A program made the position numbers and the translations under genes. From contig NZ_CP059139.1 of NCBI RefSeq assembly GCF_014109765.1, positions 4,158,001 to 4,222,000 on the forward strand: 64,000 bases of DNA, in the 5' to 3' direction. Positions 27,647-36,724 of this stretch are shown in pieces (positions within the stretch are counted from its first letter, which is position 1; each line of letters starts with the position of its first letter). Below the pieces are notes generated by a model. The model made no database searches. It saw only the letters and a list, made by a program, of their open reading frames with translations, and was not told the origin of the DNA. This DNA is from Pseudomonas berkeleyensis. GTDB taxonomy: Bacteria > Pseudomonadota > Gammaproteobacteria > Pseudomonadales > Pseudomonadaceae.

Positions 27647-28228
27647 ATGGCTTTTGAATTGCCGCCGCTGCCTTACGAAAAGAACGCTCTCGAGCCGCAC
27701 ATTTCCGCCGAGACCCTGGAATTCCACCACGACAAGCACCACAACACCTACGTGGTGAACCTGAACAACCTGGTGCCGGGCACCGAGTTCGAAGGCAAGA
27801 GCCTGGAAGAGATCGTCAAGACGTCCTCGGGCGGCATCTTCAACAACGCCGCTCAGGTGTGGAACCACACCTTCTACTGGAACTGCCTGTCGCCCAATGG
27901 CGGTGGCCAACCGACCGGCGCCCTGGCTGACGCCATCAACGCTGCCTTCGGTTCCTTCGACAAGTTCAAGGAAGAGTTCAGCAAGGTTTCCATCGGTACC
28001 TTCGGTTCCGGCTGGGGCTGGCTGGTGAAGAAAGCTGACGGCTCCCTGGCCCTGGCCAGCACCATCGGCGCCGGCTGCCCGCTGACCAGCGGCGACACCC
28101 CGCTGCTGACCTGCGACGTCTGGGAACACGCTTACTACATCGACTACCGCAACCTGCGTCCGAAGTACGTCGAAGCGTTCTGGAACCTGGTCAACTGGGA
28201 CTTCGTTGCCCAGAACTACGCGGCCTGA
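27647..28228 (+). CDS. sodB: Iron superoxide dismutase
   Basis: 193 residues. Converts superoxide to oxygen and peroxide in the cytoplasm. The metal ligands H27, H74, D157 and H161 are all present, with Q70 and the GWGWLVK block typical of the iron form. GGAGATAGACC precedes the ATG. A strong terminator follows. In P. aeruginosa bifA is its neighbour; here a two-gene unit (amt and an unknown gene) lies between them. Confidence 0.97.
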   Translation: MAFELPPLPYEKNALEPHISAETLEFHHDKHHNTYVVNLNNLVPGTEFEGKSLEEIVKTSSGGIFNNAAQVWNHTFYWNCLSPNGGGQPTGALADAINAAFGSFDKFKEEFSKVSIGTFGSGWGWLVKKADGSLALASTIGAGCPLTSGDTPLLTCDVWEHAYYIDYRNLRPKYVEAFWNLVNWDFVAQNYAA

Positions 28229-28249
28229 GTCCAAGCCTCGTAACGCAAG

Positions 28250-28275
28250 AACCCGGCCTCTCGGCCGGGTTTTTC
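28250..28275 (+). terminator. Terminator of sodB
   Basis: acccggcc-tctc-ggccgggt followed by five T, 22 bases behind the stop. Confidence 0.9.
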
Positions 28276-28306
28276 GTTTCTGCCCCGAGGCGCGGCTTCA
28301 TCGCCG

Positions 28307-28951
28307 CTAAAGCAGACGCCGCGGAGAAAAGGCCACGCCCTCTTCCTCTACTCGACTGACCGCCTGACTCAGCACCCGATCCGCCCGCACAGGGCCGAGA
28401 AACTCGCACAAGCCGATATAGAGCAGATTGAGCAGCTTGCGCAGCTGTTCCAGACCGAGGCTTTCTATACCCTCTTGCGTGCCCTGCTCCAGCCAGGCCC
28501 GCAGCCGCGTGGCCAGCTCCGCCCCCACCTGCATCCCTCCCAGGTTGCCGGAAGCAAATCGACGCAAGGCCTGCTGCTGCGGCACCTCCAGTTGCTCCAG
28601 CAATGCCTGACTGAGCGAGAGGAAGGTTTTCTGTGCGGCAGCATCCGGCTTGGCCACGCTGCGAATCGCCTCGTTGCGGCCCTGGCGCCAGGCCAGCAAT
28701 TGCTCTTCCGGATCCGGCAACAGCTGTGAGGGCGGCCCGGTCAAGGCACCGACCAGTTCGCGATACAGTCGCGCACGCTCGAGCTTGCGCTCGGTACGCA
28801 GCACCACCTCGGCGAGAAACTCATTGAGTGCAAAGGGCGGCTTGTCGGCGTACTTGCTCTCCCACAATGCCAGCAGGGGCCAGACCTCCTCCTCGGAGAA
28901 ATGTCCGGCCAGACCGGTATAGATCGCGCGGCGACGAAGGCTCAGTCTCAT
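28307..28951 (-). CDS. Hypothetical helical protein coupled to Amt gene
   Basis: 214 residues, soluble, predicted almost all helical, rich in Leu, Arg and Glu. No domain recognised. A clear GAGGAGG 8-9 bases upstream selects ATG 28951 over the ATG at 28972. It begins two bases behind the Amt stop codon, so the two are translationally coupled. A regulatory role for the transporter is possible, since the usual PII partner gene is missing, but nothing in the sequence proves it. Confidence 0.65.
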   Translation of the reverse strand: MRLSLRRRAIYTGLAGHFSEEEVWPLLALWESKYADKPPFALNEFLAEVVLRTERKLERARLYRELVGALTGPPSQLLPDPEEQLLAWRQGRNEAIRSVAKPDAAAQKTFLSLSQALLEQLEVPQQQALRRFASGNLGGMQVGAELATRLRAWLEQGTQEGIESLGLEQLRKLLNLLYIGLCEFLGPVRADRVLSQAVSRVEEEGVAFSPRRLL

Positions 28952-28953
28952 CC

Positions 28954-30249
28954 TCAGCCCCTCCTCGACCATTGCTCGCTATCGAAGGTCTGCGCCAGGT
29001 TGAACTCTGGATACCCCACCTCGGCGTGCTCGGCAAAATCCAGCCCGCGCTGTTCCTGCTGCGGCGTCACGCGCAGACCGATGGTCTTGGCCAGCAGCAG
29101 GTACATCAGCAGCGCCATGGGAAATGCCCAGAGGAAAGCAGAAGCGGCGCCCAACGCCTGGATCGCCACGCGCGACCAGTTGAACAGGTCGCCCTGATAG
29201 AACAACCCCGCGGCCAGCGTGCCCCAGATGCCGGCGAAACCATGCACGGACACCGCACCGACGACATCGTCGATACGCAGCCGGTCGAGCAGGCGCATGC
29301 CGAACACCACCACGAAACCAGCCAGCAGCCCGCTGAGCGCAGCGAAGCCCGGCGCCATCGTTGCGCAACCGGCGGTAATCCCCACCAGCCCCCCAAGCGA
29401 ACCGTTGACGGTGGTGGTCAGCAGGATCGGACTGGCGGTGCTGCGTTGTGCCAACAGGGCACCAATGGCGCCAGAAACAGCGGCGAGGTGGGTATTCAGC
29501 GCGATCAAGCCCAGGCTGGTGCTGACCTCCAGGTTACTCCCGGCGTTGAAGCCGAACCAACCGAACCAGAGGATGAAACCACCCAACGCCACCATGCCGA
29601 GATTGTGGCCGGGAATCATCCGCGCCTCACCGTCACTGCCGAAGCGGCCCAGTCGCGGCCCCAGCACCAGGATGCCGGCCAAGGCGCACCAGGCGCCGAC
29701 GCTATGCACCACGGTAGAACCGGCGAAGTCGACGAATCCCATCTTGGCCAACCAGCCCTGACCACCGTACACACCGCTCCATACCCAGCTGCCAAATATC
29801 GGGTAGATCACACCACTGATCAGCACCGCACCGATCAGATACGCCGAGTAGCGTGTGCGTTCGGCCATCGCACCACTGGCGATGGTCGCCGCCGTGACGG
29901 CGAACATCATCTGAAACAATAGAAAGGTGTAATCCCAGGGCTCGCCTTCGTGCAGACCGAAATGGCTCATGCCGAACCAGCCCGTGAGGTTGCTGCCGAA
30001 CATCAGGCCGAAGCCCACCAGCCAGAAGACGATGCCGCCCACGCAGCTGTCCATGTAGTTCTTCATCATCACGTTGACCGCGTTCTTCGCACGCGACATG
30101 CCGCTTTCCAACAGGGCAAAACCGGCCTGCATGAAGAACACCAGGACACTGGCCAGCACGATCCAGGCGATATTGATCGCCTCGTCATCGGCGGCATGTG
30201 CGTACGGGGTAAAGCAGACAGCGACGAACCACAGCCACAGTGTTTTCAT
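28954..30249 (-). CDS. Ammonium transporter (Amt/MEP/Rh family)
   Basis: 431 residues. Signal peptide (cut after AHA about residue 19) and 11 membrane helices. The twin pore histidines appear in DFAGSTVVHSVGA and VSVHGFAGIWG, and FFMQAGFALLESG is the typical first helix. It should conduct ammonium into the cell. No glnK gene lies next to it; instead an unknown gene is coupled behind it. GAGGGGGC lies before the ATG. Divergent from bifA. Probably a second, specialised Amt beside the nitrogen-regulated amtB elsewhere (inference). Confidence 0.93.
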   Translation of the reverse strand: MKTLWLWFVAVCFTPYAHAADDEAINIAWIVLASVLVFFMQAGFALLESGMSRAKNAVNVMMKNYMDSCVGGIVFWLVGFGLMFGSNLTGWFGMSHFGLHEGEPWDYTFLLFQMMFAVTAATIASGAMAERTRYSAYLIGAVLISGVIYPIFGSWVWSGVYGGQGWLAKMGFVDFAGSTVVHSVGAWCALAGILVLGPRLGRFGSDGEARMIPGHNLGMVALGGFILWFGWFGFNAGSNLEVSTSLGLIALNTHLAAVSGAIGALLAQRSTASPILLTTTVNGSLGGLVGITAGCATMAPGFAALSGLLAGFVVVFGMRLLDRLRIDDVVGAVSVHGFAGIWGTLAAGLFYQGDLFNWSRVAIQALGAASAFLWAFPMALLMYLLLAKTIGLRVTPQQEQRGLDFAEHAEVGYPEFNLAQTFDSEQWSRRG

Positions 30250-30504
30250 CCGAGCCCCCTCATAATGGTCACGTCAGCCTTCGCAACTCTTGTGCCAGCC
30301 ATTTGCCATGTCAGATAGCGCTCAAGTCCGCTAAATTCGCACCGACACAGAGCAAGGGGCACGGCCAGATGGATTGCCGCGCACCATGACCGATCCTTGA
30401 GAACAAAAAGTGCCACCAGTGATGATGGCCCTTTGACGGCTAGGTCGAGATTGCCAATACTCTCGTCTGACTGACGCTGTAAGCATCGACACAAGGAATT
30501 GCCT

Positions 30505-32559
30505 TTGAAGCTGGAATTGAAGAACAGCTTGTCACTCAAGTTGCTCCGCGTAGTGCTGCTGTCGGCACTGGTAGTGGGAGTGGTACTGAGCTGCGCGCAG
30601 ATCGTGTTCGATGCCTACAAGACGCGCCAGGCGGTTGCCAATGATGCGCAACGCATTCTGGGGATGTTCCGCGACCCATCGACCCAGGCCGTGTACAGCC
30701 TGGATCGGGAAATGGGCATGCAGGTGATCGAAGGCCTGTTCCAGCACGAGTCGGTGCGCTACGCCGCCATCGGCCACCCCAACGAGCCCATGCTGGCGGA
30801 AAAATCCCGCGACCTGGCACAGATCCCGACCCGCTGGCTGACCGATCCGATTCTTGGTCAGGAACAATTATTTTCCACCAAGTTGGTCGGCCGAGGCCCC
30901 TACAGTGAGTATTACGGCGACCTCAACATCACCCTCGACACAGCACCGTACGGCGAGAGCTTCGTCACCAACTCGGTGATCATCTTCATCTCCGGCGTAT
31001 TACGCGCCATGGCCATGGGCCTGGTGCTGTACCTGGTCTATCACTGGCTGCTGACCAAACCGCTGTCGAAGATCATCGAGCACCTGACCCACATCAATCC
31101 GGATCGCCCCAGCGAACACAAATTGCCCATGCTCAAGGGCAACGAGAAGAACGAACTGGGCTTGTGGATCAACACCGCCAATCAGCTTCTATCCTCCATC
31201 GAGCGCAACACCCACCTACGCCGGGAGGCCGAGAACAGCCTGCTGCGCATGGCCCAGTACGACTTCCTCACCGGCCTGCCCAACCGCCAGCAACTGCAAC
31301 AGCAGCTCGACCAGATTCTCGAAGACGCCGGCCGCCTGCAACGCCGCGTCGCCGTACTGTGTGTCGGTCTCGACGACTTCAAGGGCATCAACGAACAGTT
31401 CAGCTACCAGAGCGGCGACCAGCTACTGCTCGCCCTATCCGACCGCCTGCGCAGCCACAGTGGCCGTCTCGGCGCCCTGGCGCGCCTGGGTGGCGACCAG
31501 TTCGCCCTGGTTCAGGCCGATATCGAACAGCCCTACGAAGCCGCCGAACTGGCGCAAAGCGTGCTCGACGACCTGGAACTGCCCTTCCTGCTCGACCACC
31601 AGGAAGTGCGTCTGCGCGCCACCATCGGCATCACGCTGTTCCCGGAGGATGGCGACAGCACCGAGAAGCTGTTGCAGAAAGCCGAACAGACCATGACCCT
31701 GGCCAAGAGCCGCTCGCGCAATCGCTACCAGTTCTACATCGCCAGCGTCGACAGCGAGATGCGTCGCCGTCGCGAACTGGAGAAGGATCTACGCGACGCC
31801 CTGGCGCAGAACCAGCTGCATCTGGTCTATCAGCCGCAGGTGGATTATCGCGACCACCGCGTGGTCGGCGTCGAAGCGCTACTGCGCTGGCAACACCCGC
31901 AGCATGGTTTCGTGCCGCCGGATCTGTTCATTCCGCTGGCCGAACAGAACGGCACCATCATTCCCATCGGCGAATGGATTCTCGACCAGACCTGTCGCCA
32001 ATTGCGCGAATGGCACGACCAGGGGTTCACCGACCTGCGCATGGCCATCAACCTGTCCACCGTGCAGCTGCACCACTCGGAGCTGCCGCGCGTGGTCAAC
32101 AACCTGATGCAGGTCTACCGCCTGCCACCGAAGAGCCTCGAGCTGGAAGTCACCGAAACCGGCCTGATGGAAGACATCAGCACCGCCGCCCAGCACCTGC
32201 TCAGCCTACGCCGCTCCGGTGCGCTGATCGCCATCGACGACTTCGGTACCGGCTACTCCTCGCTGAGTTATCTGAAGAGCCTGCCGCTGGACAAGATCAA
32301 GATCGACAAGAGCTTCGTGCAGGATCTGCTCGAAGACGAGGACGACGCCACCATCGTTCGCGCCATCATCCAGTTGGGCAAGAGCCTGGGCATGCAGGTG
32401 ATCGCCGAAGGCGTGGAAACCGCCGAGCAGGAGGCCTACATCATCGCCCAGGGCTGTCATGAGGGTCAGGGCTACCTGTACAGCAAACCGCTACCAGCGC
32501 GCGAATTAACCCTGTTCCTCAAGCAGGCGAGACGCCTGAGTTCTGCCGCTACGCTCTAG
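30505..32559 (+). CDS. bifA: Cyclic-di-GMP phosphodiesterase BifA
   Basis: About 684 residues. Membrane helices near 12-32 and 155-180 flank a periplasmic sensor part; then a GGDEF domain whose signature is the degenerate GGDQF (329-333) and an active-looking EAL domain (E457-A-L, DDFGTG later). Such proteins degrade c-di-GMP and so inhibit biofilm and favour swarming. TTG 30505 is the likely start: AAGGA ends 7 bases before it, while the earlier TTG at 30499 is too close to that ribosome site. Single gene, divergent from the Amt gene. Confidence 0.94.
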   Translation: MKLELKNSLSLKLLRVVLLSALVVGVVLSCAQIVFDAYKTRQAVANDAQRILGMFRDPSTQAVYSLDREMGMQVIEGLFQHESVRYAAIGHPNEPMLAEKSRDLAQIPTRWLTDPILGQEQLFSTKLVGRGPYSEYYGDLNITLDTAPYGESFVTNSVIIFISGVLRAMAMGLVLYLVYHWLLTKPLSKIIEHLTHINPDRPSEHKLPMLKGNEKNELGLWINTANQLLSSIERNTHLRREAENSLLRMAQYDFLTGLPNRQQLQQQLDQILEDAGRLQRRVAVLCVGLDDFKGINEQFSYQSGDQLLLALSDRLRSHSGRLGALARLGGDQFALVQADIEQPYEAAELAQSVLDDLELPFLLDHQEVRLRATIGITLFPEDGDSTEKLLQKAEQTMTLAKSRSRNRYQFYIASVDSEMRRRRELEKDLRDALAQNQLHLVYQPQVDYRDHRVVGVEALLRWQHPQHGFVPPDLFIPLAEQNGTIIPIGEWILDQTCRQLREWHDQGFTDLRMAINLSTVQLHHSELPRVVNNLMQVYRLPPKSLELEVTETGLMEDISTAAQHLLSLRRSGALIAIDDFGTGYSSLSYLKSLPLDKIKIDKSFVQDLLEDEDDATIVRAIIQLGKSLGMQVIAEGVETAEQEAYIIAQGCHEGQGYLYSKPLPARELTLFLKQARRLSSAATL

Positions 32560-32587
32560 GTAGACGACACCCGCGTTAGGCAAAGCC

Positions 32588-32604
32588 GGTGCGCATGGCG
32601 CACC
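32588..32604. repeat. Short REP-like hairpin, GGTGCGC type
   Basis: ggtgcgc-atg-gcgcacc followed by CTAC, between the convergent bifA and GIDE-like genes. The same 17-base palindrome plus CCTAC stands at 48478-48494. Confidence 0.6.
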
Positions 32605-32642
32605 CTACAAGGCCGTATGCAGACTCAACGTCCTGGCTAGCC

Positions 32643-33548
32643 CTACCAATGCTGCACGCCGAACAGCCAGGCCGTGGACAGCGCACCCGCCAGACACAGC
32701 GCCGCACCTGCGGCAGCCTGCCAATAGAAACTACGTGCCAGCTCGTCCTCTCCGCTGTTGGAAAGGATGAACGGCTGACGCTCTCCGGGCTTGCTCATCT
32801 GGTGCCGCGCAGGCTGCGCTGCCTTGCGCCGATGCCGATCCTCGGCTTCGAGTTGCGCCGCCAGGCGCACACGATTCCACTCCAGTTCATCGAGCTCGCC
32901 ATTACCATCGCTGTCGAAACGCCGCAACAAGCCGACGTAATCGCCCTTCCACTCGCGGATCACCTCGCCCTGAGCCGAGGGCATGTCGAAACCCTGTTGC
33001 GCAGCGCCGTGAGTACGGAAATCGCCGATGGCATACAGCGGTTGGCCGGCATGAAAACGCTCTTCGCTGTAGCGGTAGCGTTTGCCGCTGGTGAGAAAAC
33101 CGAACAGCCCGGTCTTGGCTGGGCCCAGCGGGTGACGCAGATTACCCTCCCAGACCTCGCGAACCGCCGTGCGAATCTCCGCCCCGCGCGGGTCGATCAG
33201 GCACTCACCGGTGCCATCGACCAGGCGCAACCAGGTATCGCTGGCGCCACTCTCGACAACCCGCCAACTGCGTTTCTTGTCGCTGGAGACGTACTCTTCG
33301 ATACGGAAGCGCCACCACAGGCAGGGTTTGCCGGTCAGCGGCCCGCGAGTCTGCACATCCGGCAGTTCTTCGAGCACGCCATAAAGCTCGACATAGCCCT
33401 GCGCCGCCGAACGAATCTTCGAAGTTGGCGTGTCGAGCAGGTGGCGTGCCTGCGACCAACGTCGCAAGCACCACCAACCACCGCCCAGGCAGGCACCGAG
33501 GGTGAAGAACAGTGCAACCAGAAAGCCGAGAGGATCGCCGTGCATCAT
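32643..33548 (-). CDS. GIDE-like membrane protein with EF-hand
   Basis: 301 residues. One N-terminal helix (about 8-27), a GIDE-type (E3-ligase-related) domain at about 45-180, and a C-terminal helix near 275-297. Unusually a perfect EF-hand loop stands at 212-223: D212, D214, N216, E218, D220 and E223 in DSDGNGELDELE, so calcium binding is probable. The bacterial GIDE-like family has no known activity. Its neighbour lemA starts on the same strand upstream with a 1-base gap, and the pair precedes the imelysin gene as in P. aeruginosa. Confidence 0.8.
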   Translation of the reverse strand: MMHGDPLGFLVALFFTLGACLGGGWWCLRRWSQARHLLDTPTSKIRSAAQGYVELYGVLEELPDVQTRGPLTGKPCLWWRFRIEEYVSSDKKRSWRVVESGASDTWLRLVDGTGECLIDPRGAEIRTAVREVWEGNLRHPLGPAKTGLFGFLTSGKRYRYSEERFHAGQPLYAIGDFRTHGAAQQGFDMPSAQGEVIREWKGDYVGLLRRFDSDGNGELDELEWNRVRLAAQLEAEDRHRRKAAQPARHQMSKPGERQPFILSNSGEDELARSFYWQAAAGAALCLAGALSTAWLFGVQHW

Positions 33549-33549
33549 C

Positions 33550-34122
33550 TCAGTTGAACAGGGACTTGATATCGACGTCGGCTTTCTCCGCGTCGCTGAA
33601 CACCAGCAACTCGGCCGCCGGGAAGTTGAACATGCGCGCGACGATCACATCCGGAAACTGCTCGATGCGCACGTTGTTGAGATTGACCGCTTCGTTGTAC
33701 AGCTCGCGCCGGTCGGCGATGCCGTTTTCCAGACCGCTGATGCGTTGCTGCAGATGCTGGAAGCTGTCGTTGGCCTTGAGCTCCGGGTAGTTCTCGGCCA
33801 AGGCGAACAATTGCCCCAGGCCGGCGCGCAGACCACTTTCGGCCTTGCCCAGGGCGCTTACGTCATGTTGTTCGCGAGCACTGGCAACCGCGCTGCGCGC
33901 CGCAATCACACGTTCCAGCGTGGAGCCTTCGTACTGCATGTACTGCTTGCAGGTTTCCACCAGCTTGGGCAGCTCGTCATGACGCTGCTTGAGCAACACG
34001 TCGATATTCGACCAGGCCTTGCTCACTCCATGCTTGAGACGCACCAGGCCGTTGTACAACGACACCGCGTAGGCGCCCAGCAAAATGAGGACGACGATCA
34101 GGATCACGGCGGTCAGGCTCAT
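33550..34122 (-). CDS. lemA: LemA family protein
   Basis: 190 residues. One N-terminal membrane helix (about 4-24), then a long helical bundle with the family marks RLKHGVSKAWSNIDVLLKQRHDELPKLVETCK and the C-terminal FNFPAAELLVF. LemA proteins sit in the inner membrane with a coiled helical domain; function unclear. Note that this is the LemA-domain family, not the GacS kinase once called LemA. It is followed directly by the GIDE-like gene, a pairing seen in many bacteria. Confidence 0.9.
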   Translation of the reverse strand: MSLTAVILIVVLILLGAYAVSLYNGLVRLKHGVSKAWSNIDVLLKQRHDELPKLVETCKQYMQYEGSTLERVIAARSAVASAREQHDVSALGKAESGLRAGLGQLFALAENYPELKANDSFQHLQQRISGLENGIADRRELYNEAVNLNNVRIEQFPDVIVARMFNFPAAELLVFSDAEKADVDIKSLFN

Positions 34123-34221
34123 GCAGTTTTCTCCATGCAGAACTGCGAATCGGGTGCTGGCATTCTAACGGCAGTCACGGGCGGCGGAAGCGATATCCCG
34201 CACAGCAACGAATAATGGCCT

Positions 34222-34252
34222 TTACACATAATGCGAAACATTTGCATTATGT
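34222..34252 (+). promoter_or_regulatory. Promoter with Fur-like palindrome before imelysin gene
   Basis: acataatgc and its exact inverse gcattatgt (34226-34252, 9-base spacer) cover the space between a possible -35 TTACAC (34222-34227) and -10 CATTAT (34245-34250). The AT-rich, ATAATG-containing palindrome is reminiscent of Fur boxes; an iron-controlled promoter is plausible. Confidence 0.5.
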
Positions 34253-34312
34253 TGCAGTTTTTCAGGTACCCCTGCGTACCATCCACATTCTGTACATGCA
34301 AAGGACCACGCC

Positions 34313-35650
34313 ATGATTCGTATGCCCCTGGCTTCCGCCAGCCTGCTGGCCATCGCCATTTCCCTCGCCGGCTGCGGTGAAGACAAAGCGCCTGCCAACC
34401 AAGCGGCGGCTCCGGCTGCCAGCACCGAGAGCACCGTCACCAGCGCAGCCGCCAAGGTCGACGAAGCAGCTGCGCAGGCAGTAGTGAAGCACTACGCTGA
34501 CCTGGCTCTGGCCGTATTCAGCGACGCAGCCAGCACCGGCAAGGCCCTGCAGAGCGCCGTGGATGCCCTGCTCGCCGACCCGAGCGAGGCGACCCTGAAG
34601 GCTGCTCGCGAAGCCTGGCTGGCCGCACGCGTACCGTACATGCAGACCGAAGTGTTCCGCTTCGGCAACCCGGTGGTGGACGAGTGGGAAGGTCAGCTCA
34701 ACGCCTGGCCGCTGGACGAAGGCCTGATCGACTACGTCGCCGCCGACTACCAGCATGCGCTGGGCAACCCGGGCGCACAGGCCAACATCATCGCCAACAC
34801 CGAAATCCAGGTGGGTGAAGACAAGATCGACGTCAGCGAAATCACCGGCGAGCTGCTGGCTAGCCTGAACGAGCTGGGCGGTTCCGAAGCCAACGTCGCC
34901 ACCGGCTACCATGCCATCGAATTCCTGCTCTGGGGCCAGGATCTGAACGGCACCAACCCTGGCGCCGGCGAGCGTCCCTACACCGATTACCTGGTGGGCG
35001 AAGGCGCTACCGGTGGTCACAACGAGCGTCGCCGCACCTACCTGAAAGCTGCCACCGACCTGCTGGTCAGCGACCTGGACGAAATGGTCGAGCAGTGGAA
35101 AGACGGCGTGGAAGGTAACTACCGCAGCGAGCTGCTGGCCGACTCCGCCGAGAACGGTATGCGCAAGATGCTGTTCGGCATGGGCAGCCTGTCACTGGGC
35201 GAACTGGCCGGCGAGCGCATGAAAGTCGCGCTGGAAGCCAACTCCACCGAAGACGAGCACGATTGCTTCAGCGACAACACCCACAACTCGCACTTCTACA
35301 ATGGCCTGGGCATCCGCAACGTCTATCTGGGCGAGTACAAGAAAGCCGATGGCAGCACCCTGACCGGCCCGAGCCTGTCTGAACTGGTCGCCAAAATCGA
35401 CGCTCAGGCTGACAGCACCCTCAAGGCCGATCTGGACGCCACCCAAGCCGAACTGCAAAAGCTGGTCGACAGTGCCGAGAAGAACAACGTGCACTTCGAT
35501 CAACTGATCGCAGCCGACAACGCCGAAGGTCAGGCTCTGGTTCGCGGCGCCATCGCTGCACTGGTCAAGCAGACCGGCGCTATCGAGCAGGCTGCCGGCA
35601 AGCTGGGCATCAGCGACCTGAACCCGGACACCGCCGATCACGAGTTCTGA
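34313..35650 (+). CDS. icmP: Imelysin family lipoprotein (IcmP-like)
   Basis: 445 residues. Lipoprotein signal with lipobox LAGC (17-20). The imelysin motif GYHAIEFLLWGQD is intact (GxHxxE), a likely metal site, unlike in the shorter paralogue at 1198. P. aeruginosa IcmP was described as an insulin-cleaving metalloproteinase, but the family is now seen mostly as iron-linked periplasmic or surface proteins. AAGGA lies before ATG 34313. In P. aeruginosa the di-heme, second imelysin and DUF1513 genes follow directly (as I recall); here a terminator and an IS110 element follow instead. Confidence 0.88.
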   Translation: MIRMPLASASLLAIAISLAGCGEDKAPANQAAAPAASTESTVTSAAAKVDEAAAQAVVKHYADLALAVFSDAASTGKALQSAVDALLADPSEATLKAAREAWLAARVPYMQTEVFRFGNPVVDEWEGQLNAWPLDEGLIDYVAADYQHALGNPGAQANIIANTEIQVGEDKIDVSEITGELLASLNELGGSEANVATGYHAIEFLLWGQDLNGTNPGAGERPYTDYLVGEGATGGHNERRRTYLKAATDLLVSDLDEMVEQWKDGVEGNYRSELLADSAENGMRKMLFGMGSLSLGELAGERMKVALEANSTEDEHDCFSDNTHNSHFYNGLGIRNVYLGEYKKADGSTLTGPSLSELVAKIDAQADSTLKADLDATQAELQKLVDSAEKNNVHFDQLIAADNAEGQALVRGAIAALVKQTGAIEQAAGKLGISDLNPDTADHEF

Positions 35651-35670
35651 TCGAAACGCAGGGTTGAACA

Positions 35671-35703
35671 ACCGGCGCATCCGCAAGGAGCGCCGGTTTT
35701 TTT
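35671..35703 (+). terminator. Terminator behind the imelysin gene
   Basis: accggcgc / gcgccggt stem with 11-base loop and seven T, 20 bases behind the stop. Confidence 0.85.
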
Positions 35704-35752
35704 ATGGCCTGTTATCTCCGGCGCAGACAGACCGTAGATACCGTCTTGCGCC

Positions 35753-36724
35753 TTACCGTGCAATTGCCAAAGCAAGATCGAAAGGTTTGCGCGATTTCAG
35801 TACGCCATAAGCGATGCACAGCAGTTTGCGCATCGCTGCGCAGACGGTTTGTTTACCCCTCTTGCCCCTGGCTCTTAGACGCTCGGCCTGCGCTTTGATC
35901 GCTGGGTTATAAGTGAGCGCCACCACGGCAGGCAGGTACAACGCAGTCCGTAGTCTGGCCGAGCCCGTGCGCGAGATGCCGCTATGGCCTCGGGCGACAC
36001 CAGACTCTTGTAACCGTGGATCTAAACCGGCAAATGCCGTGACGGCACGTGCATCGGTAAAGCGTTCGATATCACCGAGTTCAGCCATTATCAGAGCCGC
36101 GGTCTTCTCGGCGATACCATTGATGCTCACGAGCAAGTCGCGTTTACCACGCAAATCCGGGTCATCGTCGATATGTCGCTTGATCTGTTCTAGCGTCCAG
36201 GCGATCTGTTCATCGAGCCTTTGCAGAACCGCCTGAATCGAGCTTTGAACAGTGCTCGAGCTGACGTCGAGTCGATTGAGCTCCATCTGCCGCAGCGACT
36301 GCAGATCCTCCAGGCGCCGGGTCAAGGCACGCAGCTGACGCACGGACACCGGCTCCGGGTACCAGCCACGCAAGTGCTCGACGTGTAGCTGGCCATAGGT
36401 GGCGATCAGCTTGGCGTCCAGTTTGTCCGTTTTACTGCGTTGCAGTTGGCTCTGGGCATAACGGGCGATCTGCGACGGGTTGAGCACCGCGATCCGATAA
36501 CCCAGTTCATGGAAATGCTCAGCAAGCGCCTCGTGATAGATGCCCGTGGCCTCCATCACGATCCATGCGCCAGGCTCGGCATGTCGCTGCAGCCAGTCGG
36601 CGAAGACCGCAAAGCCTGCCTTGTCGTTGCTCAGTTTGCTTTTGGTTCGGTGCTTGCCGTTAGGTTGCAAGATCGCCAGATCGAAGGTGCGCTTGGCGAT
36701 ATCAACGCCCACTACCGCTGCCAT
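35753..36724 (-). CDS. IS110-family transposase (DEDD recombinase)
   Basis: 323 residues, full length. N-terminal RuvC-like DEDD domain: D8 in VVGVDIAKRTFDLA, E in WIVMEATGIYHEAL, and the Asp pair in SKTDKLDAKLIA; C-terminal Transposase_20 domain with LLVSINGIAEKTAALIMAELGD and the conserved Ser region GHSGISRTGSARLRTALY. A GGAGGA lies before ATG 36724. No frameshift or stop is seen, so it is probably active. Confidence 0.93.
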   Translation of the reverse strand: MAAVVGVDIAKRTFDLAILQPNGKHRTKSKLSNDKAGFAVFADWLQRHAEPGAWIVMEATGIYHEALAEHFHELGYRIAVLNPSQIARYAQSQLQRSKTDKLDAKLIATYGQLHVEHLRGWYPEPVSVRQLRALTRRLEDLQSLRQMELNRLDVSSSTVQSSIQAVLQRLDEQIAWTLEQIKRHIDDDPDLRGKRDLLVSINGIAEKTAALIMAELGDIERFTDARAVTAFAGLDPRLQESGVARGHSGISRTGSARLRTALYLPAVVALTYNPAIKAQAERLRARGKRGKQTVCAAMRKLLCIAYGVLKSRKPFDLALAIAR

